Source: Phycomyces nitens
Taxonomy: Eukaryota; Mucoromycota; Mucoromycetes; Mucorales; Phycomycetaceae
DNA: 64,000 nucleotides
NCBI GenBank assembly: GCA_022702545.1
Contig: JAHRBC010000002.1
Location: 1,178,001 to 1,242,000 of the forward strand
Direction: 5' to 3'
A program made the position numbers and the translations under genes. Shown piece after piece: positions 46,536-58,501 of this stretch. Every line of letters starts with the position of its first letter. Positions within the stretch are counted from its first letter, which is position 1. A model generated the notes under the pieces. The model made no database searches. It was not told the DNA's origin and saw nothing but the letters and a program-made list of their open reading frames with translations.

Positions 46536-47279
46536 TTCCAGAGAAGAAAGAGATTAGGTACGAGGATTTAGAATGGTATCTCTATCAAAATATAAAAACC
46601 AAAGAATTTAATGTAATTTTATATTAGCACTACAGCACTATCTTGTCCTACCTGTTATGCCTAAAAATATTAAGCAGAAAGAGAAAGGAGAATAAAGAGA
46701 GATGTGACTCTAGTGAGAATAGCTGTGACTCTGCTGTTACTGAGTGTAATGACGGTTGTCTGTCACTGAGTTAACGGGTACCTGATGTGTGTAACGGTCC
46801 CTGAAGGATATTTTATCAGCTTAATTGGCAAACACAATCTAGGACAAAGTTGACCTTGTAAACAAAATAGAGTGCAAGGAATAGGGAAATATAGAATGGC
46901 TATTATAATCCTGTTGAGTCCCCAGGGGGGTGACAGCTGAATGATCATGGCACTGCAATAGATCCACAAACAATCGGGCTATCGATTTATCTCTCGGCTG
47001 TCATTTTTTTTTTATATTCTCTCTCTTTTATTTGGAGTATTATATGCCAAAAAAGTATCTGCATGTCTTTATTCTCTATTACATGGACATAAAAACCATC
47101 TATGTATTTATTTATTTAAAGGGCTTATGCAGCTCATGATATATGTAGAGAACACCAGACACCTAACAATCGTATTTTGAATTGAATTCCAGTTGCATTG
47201 TTCCTCTACTGTAGTTGCCAAGCCACTCATGAATGTCTAGTTGGTTTTGCGACAACTCACAAACCATATAACACTAAGC
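46536..47279. promoter_or_regulatory. Divergent promoter region between PHO13-like gene and EFM7
   Basis: 744 bases between two divergent start codons, holding both promoters. The sequence has GA-rich stretches near the phosphatase (46,675-46,700), two CTGTCACTGAG-like words (46,759-46,770 and nearby), and an oligo-T plus CT run at about 47,006-47,030. No specific factor site is certain. Confidence 0.4.
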
Positions 47280-48285
47280 ATGTCTCAGAATTCTGACGAA
47301 GAGGAAGGATTCGCAGGGGATCTTTTCGGGGTAGGTTTAAGGTGCTATTCCCAATGAATCCATCGCGATTGATTCCTTTAATATATTTTTAAAAATGAAA
47401 AACTTGTAGGAAGAAGAACAAGAAGTAAAAGAACCCGAACCCACCTCTGAAGTCTATACCCGCAGCAAGGAGTATATAAAAGGTAGAGAATTGTTTTGAA
47501 TGTACAAAAATATAAACTCATTTAAACATGATTTATAGGAGACGGAATCTCTTCATTGTCGATTCGTCTTGTAGGCTCTCATCCTCTTTGGGCACATCAC
47601 TTGTGGAATGCTTCCAAAGTTTTTGCTACCTTTGTTGATCAACACAAGGATTTGTGTCGTAACAAATATGTACTAGAGCTTGGAGCTGGTGGAGCTCTGC
47701 CTAGTTTAATGGCAGCAATCAATCAGGCAGCAAAGGTTGTGGTGACAGATTATCCTGATGTGGAACTTATTGAGAATATACAATACAATGTAAACCATAA
47801 CTTGGGAGACCTCGCAAAGAATGTTGTAGTAGAGGTAAGAATATGGCTTATAATCTGCAGCAGATTACTTATCAATATGTTACTAGGGTTATATCTGGGG
47901 TACATCAACAACAAAGTTGAAGAGTCAACTCCCAGCTGGACAAACTACATACGATGTTATTATTCTTAGTGATCTTGTCTTTAATCACTCTCAGCACCAC
48001 GCACTGTTAAGAACATGCCAGGAGTTGCTGACACCAAAGACTGGAAGAGTCTATGTATTCTACACTCACCATCGACCTCATCTCGCCCACCGTGATTTGC
48101 AGTTCTTTGAGATTGCACAAAAACCAGTATTGGAAGATGTTGACCCTGAGGATAGAGACCTGATTGGATATGGGTTCAAGGCAGATCATTTTATGAAGGA
48201 GAAGATGGATGTTATGTTTGTTGAGGACCCTGGAGATGAAGAGGTCCGATCAACTATCCATGGCTGGCAATTATGGCTTCCATAA
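47280..48285 (+). CDS. EFM7: Protein N-terminal and lysine methyltransferase EFM7 (NNT1-like)
   Basis: Four exons: 47,280-47,330, 47,410-47,482, 47,539-47,834 and 47,887-48,285; 272 residues. Efm7 is a seven-beta-strand SAM methyltransferase that trimethylates the N-terminal glycine and a nearby lysine of elongation factor 1-alpha in the cytosol. Signatures: acidic start MSQNSDEEEGFAGDLF, the family motif IRLVGSHPLWAHHLWNASKV, SAM motif I VLELGAGGALPS (86-97), motif post-I VVVTDYPD, and the motif IV region YDVIILSDLVFNHSQHHALL. The C-terminus IHGWQLWLP is also typical. Its 5' region is shared with the divergent phosphatase gene. Confidence 0.93.
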
Positions 48286-48289
48286 AACA

Positions 48290-49980
48290 TTATTTCATTA
48301 AAAATCTATATTACACATTGACCTATACTTCTTTTTTATTCCAGTTGCTTGTTTAATAGAATATTCAGTCAATAACAGCTAAGGCGTTATCTGTCCCCTT
48401 TCAATTATCTCTTGGTCCTTGTACTCTTTCATGGTAGCATTTGTTTATGCGTTTATAAATTACAAGTATACACAAGCATATATCTTTGATTCCCTCTTTT
48501 TCGAGAAAAGGCTTTTATTTTAATCTTGAATAAATATCCAAAAAAAAAGGCATGAAATATTCTTGTTTTGTCTTTGTTTTGCTTGATTCAAGGTAAAAAT
48601 ATATTTCAAATAGTGAATATTTTCAAATCAAATATATTGCTATTGTTAAGACTGCGTCCAATTTTATCAAGACATCAGTACTATACTACACTGAAAAATG
48701 AATAAAGTTTCATAGGGTAAAAATAGTACGAATATTATGTTTAGATCATTGATTTCTGTATGGTTTTACTCTAATTACCATTAAGATGTCTAGCTTAATA
48801 ATAACGAGTAGAAAGAAGCTTGAGATCTTAAAGAAACCCTTTATCTGTTGCACTACAATAGAGTTCTTTAGTCCGTCATGTATAATCCATAATATGTACT
48901 CTGTGTATACACTTGTACTCCAAGCTTACACTACGAAAAAAAGGGCCCATTATACAAATTACATTTATGGACCATTAAATATCTCCGCTTTATTAGAGAT
49001 GTATAGTGATTTTTTAATACACCAATAACACATCCTGGATTTTATACAACATTCTCTATTGGTTCTAATTTATGTAGTCTTTGGCTATTTAACACTTTTA
49101 ATTGGACATTGTGGGTTTAACTTGGCTATGATATTATACTTAATTGGCCATTATTACAATAAAATTCATTCAATTGGTTCTTCATTTTATATATTTTAGG
49201 TTAATAATATATTTATTACAATAATGATACAGATTTAATTGGTTCTTAATTATATTTATTTTAAATAATATATTTATTAAACAATAATATTGATTCAATT
49301 AGTTCTTATTGTTGTGGGTAGAAATAAACTTGGAAAGATACGAAAGAATTCGTGAGAACTTGTGTAGGGTGTTTATTCAAAAGAAAAAGGTTATGTTTCT
49401 ACACAGAACTAACTACTGATATTTATATGTTTTCTGATTTATAATTCAGTATATGCTTTGGTAATATTTATCACGATGAGTCATCTTCCAGGAGTATTGT
49501 CTTTCTGGAAAGATCCAGAGAGACCTATTGATATGATACTTCTCCAGTCAGATCAGCCAGAGAGCTTTGGTAAAGAAGAGCATTTATGCTATTGGTAATA
49601 TTTTAATATTCCGACCCAGATACTTGGGTAATGTTTTTAGAATTATTAATTCATTGTAGTTGTAGTCTCTCAATCAAGCATTCATATAATCAACGAAATA
49701 TGTAGATGGAATATGATGATGCCATTAGATAAATATGTGTATATCTGTATATCCCATATTATGGTGATAACAATAATAATAATAAATAATAATCAATTAT
49801 GTGTATGATGATCTGTGTATTGGATAATCTCATAAAGGCAGATCCGTTTGACTGGAATAGCTGAGGATATTATTTTATCCTTCAGTCTTACTCTCAGATT
49901 CAGCAGTGATCAATACTCATTTACAACACTTATTTTATATATCTTTTAGCTTTATTATACATTTATCATATAATAATTAT
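48290..49980. other. AT-rich intergenic region, no gene seen
   Basis: Between EFM7 and the DIRS element. It holds a short diverged tandem repeat (49,167-49,306) and an AAT tract (about 49,771-49,792). The plus frame at 48,786-49,028 lacks support. Confidence 0.5.
49167..49306. repeat. Diverged tandem repeat, period about 60-65 bp
   Basis: Units begin ATTCAATTGGTTCTT (49,167), ATTTAATTGGTTCTT (about 49,232) and ATTCAATTAGTTCTT (about 49,292). The first two share AATAATATATTTATTA cores. About 2.3 copies. Confidence 0.55.
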
Positions 49981-50009
49981 TTGGATTGTTCGAGGGACGA
50001 AGTCCCAAG

Positions 50010-50093
50010 AATGAGGTTTTGGGCTTTCTAAGCCACGCTTTTTTATTCTTTGTTTAAATTCAATATATCTCTCTCTATACTACTCTATCTCTT
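50010..50093 (+). repeat. DIRS left inverted terminal repeat core
   Basis: 84 bp, inverse of 62,072-62,155 with a single C/T difference (AGCCACGC versus AGCCATGC). The extension 49,981-50,016 outside it (TTGGATTGTTCGAGGGACGA onward) is mirrored in the internal complementary region. Confidence 0.9.
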
Positions 50094-50164
50094 ATGACAC
50101 GCCAACAATTCGACGGTTCCATTTGATGAGGTAGATATTTATGCGGAGTGGTGGGTGGGTCTCA

Positions 50165-50272
50165 CCTCATTCTCGGGACTTTGTCCCTCGAACAATCCAA
50201 ATTGTCTATCAACCCCTACAGAGTATCAGACAATCCTGATTGTCCATCGGAGACTCCGTCCCTCCAATGAGG
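50165..50272. repeat. DIRS internal complementary region
   Basis: Bases 50,165-50,200 are the reverse complement of the left extension 49,981-50,016 (two mismatches in 36). Bases 50,201-50,272 are the reverse complement of the right extension 62,149-62,220 (two mismatches in 72). In DIRS elements this region templates completion of the circular intermediate. The recombinase stop codon (50,216-50,218) lies inside it. Confidence 0.9.
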
Positions 50273-51298
50273 TTCGTTTTCCGTTGGCAGGAGAATTGTT
50301 TCATGGATCTGAGTAGCCTCTGCTCTTTCTGGTTGCCAATAGTATTGTTCAAATACTTGGCTGTTCTCACTCCAGTTTGCATGTCTCTTGATCACAGCAA
50401 CTGGTACTCCTCGTCGTCTTGCCGCTGTAGCTGTGGCGGATCGGGTTGAATGACCTTTATGGATCATTGTATCGACTCCACATTCACTCAATGTGGTTTT
50501 AATCCAAGTACCCATAGTCAAAGGTCGAATGCTACGGGGTTGTGACCCCTCTACAAAACCCAGAAACAAAGTATAGTCGATGGGCATCAAGCTTTGCATA
50601 TGCTTTGTCTTTCGTAGGAATACAGTCAAGGTGTAAACAGGGCATAGTTCTGGATGGGAGGGTATGGCGCTCAAAGTCAGATCCTTCATCATTCCTTCTT
50701 TTGGTTTCTTAACCAAGAGGTATACGGCTTCAACCATGTGTGGTGGAGATGGTGCTCTAATGAGGGTGACATCTTGGAACTGTAATCGTCCCACATCTGA
50801 GCTAGTTCGCCATATCGTTGCAAGACAAAGCAACAATGCTGTTTTCCGTTGAAGTTGCAGCCTGGACAGGTCTTCTGTTGGTCCCCAATCGAGTATCTTG
50901 GCTAACACTTTCTCTGGATCCCATACTGGTGTGCGTGGATGAGCGGGACACTGAGAATTATTACGCAATGCTTTGAAGAAGGCTTGGATCAGATAATGGT
51001 TAGCTAGTGGTGGGTTATTGGAGTGGATAACCTTAAATACACTGGCGATCGCCGATCTATCAATGTTCAATTGAGTTTTTGCTATGCCTATGTGTTGGCG
51101 GTAGGACAGGTATTTGCAGACCATGGTGGCATCATACATCAAACAATCTTTCTCATTGGTCTGGCACCACATTGCCCATTTTTGCCATGCAAGATCATAC
51201 GTCTTGTTTGTACTTGCCCAGTTTGTTCGAGACAAGAAATTGGCCTGTGTATGAGACAGCTGTTCTACTGTCTCATAATGTCTGGTGATAGCCTCCAT
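50216..51298 (-). CDS. DIRS tyrosine recombinase (integrase)
   Basis: ATG at 51,296-51,298 gives 360 residues (MEAITRHYETVEQL); the frame is open further upstream but only with non-ATG starts and shadow-like sequence. It would integrate the circular double-stranded DNA intermediate. The N-terminal core-binding part is RTNWASTNKTYDLAWQKWAM and LSYRQHIGIAKTQLNIDRSA. Catalytic features are complete: Arg in LATIWRTSSDVGRLQF, the HxxR of HKGHSTRSATATA, His/Trp in RHANWSEN, and Tyr in VFEQYYWQP. The start overlaps the end of the RT/RNase H/methyltransferase frame by 34 bases. No lesion seen in this ORF, unlike its partners. Confidence 0.85.
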   Translation of the reverse strand: MEAITRHYETVEQLSHTQANFLSRTNWASTNKTYDLAWQKWAMWCQTNEKDCLMYDATMVCKYLSYRQHIGIAKTQLNIDRSAIASVFKVIHSNNPPLANHYLIQAFFKALRNNSQCPAHPRTPVWDPEKVLAKILDWGPTEDLSRLQLQRKTALLLCLATIWRTSSDVGRLQFQDVTLIRAPSPPHMVEAVYLLVKKPKEGMMKDLTLSAIPSHPELCPVYTLTVFLRKTKHMQSLMPIDYTLFLGFVEGSQPRSIRPLTMGTWIKTTLSECGVDTMIHKGHSTRSATATAARRRGVPVAVIKRHANWSENSQVFEQYYWQPERAEATQIHETILLPTENEPHWRDGVSDGQSGLSDTL

Positions 51299-52274
51299 GC
51301 GGCCAAAGGGAACTGGAGGCGACTGGAGTGGAGTGGGATTAGGCCTTCTATTGCCCTGTTCATCACCATTGGCCACCAGTATTGGGTCTGCCACCAGGGT
51401 GTGACCAGAACGATCTTGGCCCTCTCCTTCATCATCTTGTGAAGAACCTGGGGTATCAAGCGCCAAGGTGGGTGTGCAAACACGCCCTTCTTCGGCCACC
51501 TCTGACGAAAGGTGTCTTGGGCTACGGCGGCAGGGTCTGGTCGGTAGCTCCAAAACTTCTTCAGCTTGGTATTCTCCCGTGAGGCGAAGGCATCTATGGT
51601 CAGTTGGCCCCATCTCTTGGTAATCTCGCGGAACAGCCGTTTGGGAAGAGCCCACTCGTGAACTGGTTTCTTGGTACGGCTCAGGCGGTCGGCCGTTACA
51701 TTCACTATTCCTGTTATATGTGACATGGTCACAGTTATCTTCTGTTCCACTCGCAGATTCCAAATCATCAGTGCCAGTTCTTGAAGTATAGGCAACGCTG
51801 TCCCTCCCCACTTCATGGCATACTTTATGGCTGTAATATTGTCACTCTGGATATGCACTGACTTTCCCTGATATCTGTTGGCATGGAGCTGTAGTGCAAA
51901 GAGGACGGTCTTTAGTTCTCTGGCGTTTATTAAGGTGGCCTTCTCTTCTGGTGTCCAGAATCCCGATGTCTGAAGGATCTTGGAGGCGACGCCCCAACCA
52001 GAATCGGATGCATCCACTTGGATTGTCAGAGCCTCCTTGTTTGGTGTCGGTTCCTTGACAGGCATACCGTTGATTACTTGAGCATTCCGTTGCCACCACT
52101 GGAGTTCCTTTATCGCTTCCTGTGACAAGGGACACTGATTCTCCCACCTCTGATATAGGTGTAGGTTCTTTGCTAGATCTCGTTGCAAATACCTTATTCG
52201 AATCAATGCTTCCCCTATTGCTGGTATCATCACTGTGAACTTCCCTGTCAGGGATGCCAGCTGTCTGCAAGTAT
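51265..52274 (-). pseudogene. DIRS RNase H and DNA methyltransferase-like region (downstream part of split RT gene)
   Basis: Open in one frame from the insertion point (TSD 52,272-52,274) to a stop at 51,265. It begins CRQLASLTGKFTVMIPAIGE, the helix after the RT thumb. RNase H follows with its acidic residues in IQVDASDSGWG, INARELKTVLFA, HIQSDNITAI and NVTADRLSR. Then comes the DAM-like methyltransferase region usual in DIRS: LTIDAFASRENTKLKKFWSY, KGVFAHPPWRLIPQVL and VLVTPWWQTQYWWP. The upstream RT part is at 60,313-61,260, beyond the CACTA insert. Confidence 0.85.
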
Positions 52275-53968
52275 CACTGCAAAAGAGGGGCTGTTTGTAG
52301 TACCAGAAATCCGGCATTATGGTACTGAAAAGGGGTGGGTTTCACCTAGTTTAAATATTTTTTCAACTAGGAGGCATGCTAGCTTCACAGGTACCTCGGT
52401 GTCGTGGTTTGCAGTAGTAGAAACATGTAAAAATGTGCCGCAGGTGAGGTCTGTTAGCACTTTTGGTATATAGATCTGATTTGGAACGATGAAAAAAAGT
52501 ATTTAAAAGAATGGTTCTATTTTGGTCGTCTCAACGTGGTCGTTGAAATGTTCAGATACGTCACATATCTTTATGTTGCGAGTTGTAGAAACCCGATGTA
52601 TCTACTAGTGGTTACTACCCAAGACCAATCAAATCAAACACTTGAAAGCCTCTTTATTCTTCTTCACCAGTAATATATCACCCATTATTTGATTTCCCGT
52701 TTATATTGGATTGGTAATGGTTTACGCTTTTATTTTTATTGGAAAGAATAGAATGTTTCTAGGTTTAGGGTCTATTATTACGCCTATTCCTATGCCTAGC
52801 CGTTTCTACCTGGTTGCTTGCTGCTATTTGGATGGAATATTTTTCTACATAAAAAATACCTGCAAAAATATGAATATCCAGCAATTTTTTGGGCTGCAGG
52901 AGTGTTCTGTAAAAGATAAAGAAGTGTTAATGATGTGGGGTACAAAGAGAAAATTTTTGTGTGTCAAAAGATACTTACATTGCAAGAGATGGGCAAGAGT
53001 GCGCAAAGGGGACTTGAATTTTAAGGCTGGATGGGCTGTGTGGCAGGTTTTACTATAAAAAAGGGAATAAAAATTAATATGGGTGAACAGAGTGATGATA
53101 TATTTAATTTACATACCAGGAGCCAAATGGGTTATCAAAGTAGGGGGTATGGTGTGTAAAGGAAGCCCAAGTGAGTCTATAAAACACATAATAATAATAA
53201 TTAATAAATAATCTGAATAATATTTTGGATAAGCAAAAAGAGATTTATAAAGAATATTACCTTTATGATTACAATTGCGAATGATGGAGGAGGCCAATGG
53301 CATGAATAGAAAGGGCAGTCTACAATGGAATAGAGTCAGAGAGGGAACAAGTATGATTGAAAGAAAAAATTTTACCTGGTGCCGATGGCATCCCTATATA
53401 AGTTGTTTGGCCAATCTAAAAGAGAAAGTGAAAATAATTTTTATCAAGATGATGGTACCAGTGAATGCGGCCAGTGAGTATTTGTCTAGATGGCCATTGT
53501 GGAAAGGATGAGTTGCAATGGGAGCGCACATCTATGAAAAAGAGGCTAATTTGTGTGTATAAAGAGGTATAAAAAATGTCTTACCAGAGAAAGGCGCCAA
53601 TATCAAAAAAGCAAGGAAAAGGAAAAATAAAGGGAATCAAAAAAAAAGGAGAGAGTCTGAAATTTTTTTTCACCTTTGAAGCATGCTGCGGAAAGCATGA
53701 TGGATTGAGCCCAAAAACAATATCAAGGCCGATTTGCATCTCAGTGCTTCAAGACAATAGAGGAACATCTTTATAGTCATTCAAAATGCCTATATATAAC
53801 GGCCTTTTTGATATTCAACCTATCTTACCTTTACACACACATACACACACACACACTTACTCACCCACCCAACAAAACAGTTTTTGTATGTATATTATAT
53901 TTATTTTTATTTCAATTGAACAAAAACTAATAATTATAATCGAAATATACTTTACCATATTCTAGAAA

Positions 53969-55157
53969 ATGGTTAACCAAAGAAGATCGATTGCTCCTCG
54001 TCCCACTCCTGCTCCTGCTCTCACTCCTGCCAACATGGAGCAAATTGTCGAGATGCTCTCTGGAATTCAAGACAACATGACCAGAGTGGAAGATAAGGTC
54101 ACCAATGTAGAAGGCGAGTTGGTGACCTCCAACACCAAACTGGTAACGATGGATGCCAGACTTGGTGTCATCATTGCTGGAACCGGTGAAGCCATTAAGG
54201 CCATTGACAATTTTGGAGAAGAGGTTCCTGTCACTGCCACCAGTGAACCCAGCAATGTTGCGGTTGTGGAGGCCATTGGTTTGGCCGGACCCAGCCATAA
54301 AACATCAGTGGAGGTCAATGTAAGCATTATACCTTATACTATATTATCAATTCATTAACTTGTTTACTATATCAGAGAAAGATCCGTGAGTTCTTGTGGG
54401 AGCCAAATTTCCATGCAAATACTCCAGCAGAGATCTTGGCCAACACTAACAAGCCCAGGTGGAACACGGATGTTCACTTTAATGTGACTCCAAACAAGGA
54501 GTTAGTGAACAGGCTTCTTGTCGTCCTGGAGCGCAAGTTTGCTGGTGATGGGATGAGAACCAAGGATCTTCGTGATAAGCTCCACAAAAACTTCATCAAC
54601 AGATACAAACAGGAGAAGATCTCTGCTGCTGCAAAAGAGATCACGAACACACGTTCATGGAGAGCCAGACGTGCTGGTGAAGTAAGTTATCCTTGATATA
54701 TTAAAAATCTATTCCAAAAAATAATAACAAGGTTATTATTAGAACCACAAGCGCCGAACAAAGGCATACGGCAGCAACATGGTTGCCATCAACCAAGAGA
54801 TGGGCCGGGATTGTGCCAATGCACTCCCCAAGGAAGCAATGTCCGGAGGAGAATCGGATGACGAAGTCTCCGAAACTGGAAGAAGACGTGTGATTCGGAC
54901 CGTCCGCCCAAGTTGGAGAAGCGATGAAGTGAGTTGTTGAGCTGATTATAAATAATATTTTGGATGACTTTAGATTACTAATGTGCAATTGATAGTACAA
55001 CCGATTTATCCAAGTCATTGATAGATTTGTTGGTCTCCAACTTGGAGCAAACTCTCACCAGTTGCTGTCAAGGGTTTATGGCAGAACTGTGGACGTGGCA
55101 GTCCTGACCAATTTAAATCCCAGTCTTGCTCAGTGGGCTCTTAGACATGGGCTTTAA
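53969..55157 (+). CDS. CACTA accessory protein (unknown function), intact
   Basis: Four exons: 53,969-54,319, 54,376-54,681, 54,743-54,928 and 54,996-55,157, all in phase 0; 334 residues without lesions. The N-terminus is basic (MVNQRRSIAPRPTPAPALTP) and leads into a coiled coil (about 25-70, MEQIVEMLSGIQDNM ... VEGELV). Residues 117-220 are basic and helical (REFLWEPNFHANTPAEILAN, RWNTDVHFNVTPNKELVNRL). A charged linker follows (GGESDDEVSETGRRRV), then a C-terminal unit ending ALRHGL. By position it is the likely equivalent of the small DNA-binding protein (TnpA) of plant CACTA elements, but I see no sequence evidence for that. It converges on the transposase gene with 124 bases between stops. 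Confidence 0.75.
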
Positions 55158-55281
55158 TAAAATAATTTTTTTTATCTCTCCATCTATTTTTTTGACACGC
55201 GTTACGTTTTGACGACATTTATAAAGGCAATGCTATTTCTGTTTGTTCTTTATAAAAGAGAAAAGATATTTATTTTTTTTA

Positions 55282-58200
55282 TTACACGCAAAGTTTCTTT
55301 GGCAAAGGAATGACCAGCATCCTCTTTATACCATTTCGGCTTGTGTGTGTGGCAGTCGCAACTTCCAAAAGAAGGCGATGCACTGGCAAGATGCACTCAT
55401 TGGTAGCAGGAGAAAAACTGGGCAAACAGATGTCAACACCTTCATCTTCGCGTGATCGTTCATAACAGACACCATTCCATCGCACAAAGGCAAAGACATG
55501 CTGGCTTTGATAGCCACGACGATTTAAACGGACAGAGGCAGAGAGAGGCGGCGTAAACTGATGAACAAAAATATACTGTATCTGCCCAGTATAGGCGGTC
55601 TGGTTCTCACCAGTGCTGCTACCAAACAAAGCTTGTACACGAGATCCACCATTTCCAGAGCTATTGTGTCCACGATAAACTTGGCCAAGGAGATTTATCG
55701 ATTTCAGCTTCACGATCTGATTGTCAACAAACAACGAAGAAGAAGTGGCATGTTGATAATGCTGGAGGGTGTCAATGTCATACGTATCCACATAGTAAGC
55801 CAACAATTGAGGATAGTCAATATCACTCATTTTTGTGGCAGACTTTTGAAGCAGAGGAAATGCAGAGGGGGGAAGAGGCTCGTTACCCTTGATTGGGAAT
55901 TCAGAATTCTCTGAAGCTTCGATGAAATCCAGCAATCTGAACGGGCGTCGTGTTGGTGTTGGTGTGGGTGTGGGTGTGGGTGTGGGTGTGGGTGTGGGTG
56001 TGGGTGTGGGTGTGGGTGTGGGTGTGGGTGTGGGTGTGGGAGTAGGGATAGAGACAGAGTTAGAGGCAGAGAGGAGGTTTGAAAAGAGAGGAGTGAAGAT
56101 GTCTTGGCTTGGAGATTGTCAAACAGCATTGACATAATCATTCTTGAATACATCCTGGACAAATTTCCGCATGTAGGTTGCCTCAAACCCATTCTTTCCA
56201 TTTGTGCTCACGTTCTTTAGCAATCCGTTGTACCTCTTGAACCCAAAGAGCCAATAGCCATACACCAGTCCAAAATCATTGATGGTCTTATGAAGATAGA
56301 GGGGCAGGTGCATGTTGCAGGTGAGAAGACTTGGAGGGTAAAGGCGCTCGCACTCTTGGCAGAATTGCTGAAGGTGGTTATGGGCATTGTCAGCATCCTG
56401 GAAGGACACAGATGGCTTGACAATCAGGCGGCAGGCATCCACAAAGTTCATCCAACTGTTAAACTTTTGATGTAGGAGAATGGGCTTCAACACAACAGGC
56501 GAATATACCAGCACCCAAGATTTCCACTCGTCTGCTTTCATGAATGGAAATCCCCTGGCAATCTTTGTCTTTAGTGAACTGTAATCACTTGGCAGCTCCA
56601 TGGTGTCTGCTATCTCCTGCATCACAAGAAGATTGTCATTGGACAAATCACCACCAGAGATCCAGTTTTCTATCATTCTCTTGACGGTTCCCAGGAAGAG
56701 GTTGTACATGGGGTCCACCACAGTTGCGCGGACAAGATCAAGATACTAGAGGCAGTGAAGCTCTGACCATTGTACACCATTCTCAACTTCAAATCCATGC
56801 CTTTTGGAAATCGTCTGGGCATCTTTCCAAAGTGTTGCATGGTGTCTGTTGTCAACTGATGTCTGAAGAGACCATTGTGAATAGTCAAATCCACAGAAAT
56901 CCACCTGGTTTGACCCCTCCAAATGAGAGAACTGATGATTGCACTTGTAGCATGCATTGGTGCTGTTGTGTGTCGTAAACCCACTTGTCTTCCTTGCAGC
57001 TGGGATATTGCACACCACCATCAACAATGCACCATGGACATTGACACCAGACGGGCACTCAAAGGTTGGGATCCTTATTCCAACAAACAACTGCTCCAGT
57101 TCATTAACCAACGGCTTGAGATAACTGTTGATCTCATCTGTCTTTGGCTCCTTGGGTCCAGGCATCAGACCAACGAGAATGGTATTTTCGGCCTTGAACC
57201 TTTCCTCCCTAGGCAAATTATTGATTACAAGATAGATGGCACCACAAGAATAGCTGATTCCATCAAAGGGCTGGAACCAGTCAATGTTCAGTGTCAGCAT
57301 CAAAGAACGTGGATCTGCAACAAACAAAACACTACTCATGTCCTGGAGACCCTTTCACATTGCACCATTGTAGATATTGCACATGGTGTCTACAACTTTG
57401 AGCTCCTGGTTCCAGTGACGAATCTTGGTCTCAAAATCTGGGTGGAGGAAAAGGACTCTCAACGCCTGCTTGACAGACTGATAGACGTACGATCTCTTGG
57501 CAACCAAAGCACCAGATGACGATTGCTTCATCAATTGACAACCACATACAGATTGGGAACCGAGCTTAGCAGAATCGCACCGAAGTGGAGCAGACCCAGC
57601 TTCCTCATACACCGTGTGGCAATCCTGGCACACAACGAATCTCTTTACACCCTTGGTCAAGGCAGTGAAACCCGTCATGCTTTGGAGACCAGAAAGGCTT
57701 GAGGGCAATTGGAAGTCCTGTCCGTAAATCGTCAAGAGTTTGTTGATGAACTCAATCAAGACAACAGCACCCTTATCGACCACATAACGGGATGCAAACA
57801 GAACAACGAAAATGGCAATTGCTCTGTGCACTGGGTTTTCGGGCATACCAGGAGTAGCAAAAGGGTCTATTATTTAAAAACGAAAATTATTAACACTCAA
57901 TTTTTGCTTGCTTTTGTATTATAGCTATTCAATACTGACCTTCACTATCAAACTCCTCGACCTCAATCTCCTCGACATTGGCTTCATCATCACTGTCATT
58001 GTCAGAGTCGTTGGTGATTTCGGCACCATCGCCATTGACCTCATTGTCAAGTTGATCGGCATCAACCATTTGGTCATAATCCCCAAAAGGTAAGCTGGGC
58101 TGACTGTCAACTGCCACGGATTCGGATTCAATAATCGGCATTGCTGCAAATATGGGTTAGATTAGTTTATTACTCTGCACTGGTTTTCAAATAAATATAT

Positions 58201-58456
58201 TCTACCCTCAACGTCCAAATCCATCATATCACTTTGTGTGCCTGAGTTCAATTGAAAAATACAAGTTATTATTGCGCAGTAAATGAAAATTAACACTAGT
58301 ATACATACTGCTCTCAAATTCGCCAGTTTCTTCAGTTCTTGCTCTCTTACTATGGCGTTGGTAAGTGCGCTTGGATACAATAGTGAATCCTTGCTGGTCA
58401 TTGCTGCATTTGTTGCACTAACAGGCAGTAGTGTTTTGTGCGGAAATAGAAGACAT
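55282..58456 (-). pseudogene. CACTA-like transposase (Tnp2-type) with four in-frame stops
   Basis: Four exons, 58,456-58,309, 58,241-58,206, 58,143-57,940 and 57,866-55,282, form one continuous frame of 991 codons including the stop. It is broken only by TAG (58,418-58,420), TGA (57,355-57,357), TAG (56,746-56,748) and TGA (56,119-56,121). The N-terminus has a zinc-binding-like CNKCSND followed by a basic SKRTYQRHSKRAR; a long acidic linker follows (NDSDNDSDDEANVEEIEVEE). The Tnp2-like core has LTLNIDWFQPFDGISYSCGA, YLVINNLPREERFKAENTIL, NACYKCNHQFSHLEGSNQVD and VVDPMYNLFLGTVKRMIENW. A Thr-Pro repeat coded by a GGTGTG microsatellite joins it to a C-terminal domain (DIDYPQLLAYYVDTYDIDTL). ATG 58,456 is chosen because the second CACTA gene at 63,222 starts the same way. 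Confidence 0.85.
55961..56040. repeat. GGTGTG hexanucleotide tract coding a Thr-Pro repeat
   Basis: About 13 copies of GGTGTG on the plus strand. On the minus strand they read as (Thr-Pro)n within the transposase frame, between the catalytic region and the C-terminal domain. The unit length of six keeps the frame whatever the copy number. Confidence 0.85.
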
Positions 58457-58501
58457 AGTTTATATTATTTGATTGTGAGATAAAAAAGGAAACAAGTGCT
58501 A

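Noticed and set aside
49310..49570. Possible LTR or short gene left of the DIRS element
   Set aside because: An inverted pair (ATCTTCCAG / CTGGAAAGAT, about 49,483-49,514) was noticed, but there is no matching second LTR and no open frame of note.
51023..51442. 139-codon plus-strand frame over the DIRS recombinase
   Set aside because: Antisense to overlapping recombinase and methyltransferase frames that have recognisable motifs.
51299..51811. Upstream extension of the DIRS recombinase frame
   Set aside because: Only non-ATG starts, and it lies wholly within the methyltransferase coding region in another frame; the ATG at 51,298 gives a normal recombinase N-terminus.
55889..56137. Plus-strand open frame coding a Gly-Val repeat
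   Set aside because: It is the reverse-strand shadow of the GGTGTG tract and has no support apart from the repeat; the minus strand carries the long transposase frame.
55282..58456. Stop-codon reassignment as an explanation for the four in-frame stops
   Set aside because: TAA, TAG and TGA all appear among the in-frame stops of the transposons, while all intact host genes here end normally and contain no internal stops. A non-standard code does not fit.
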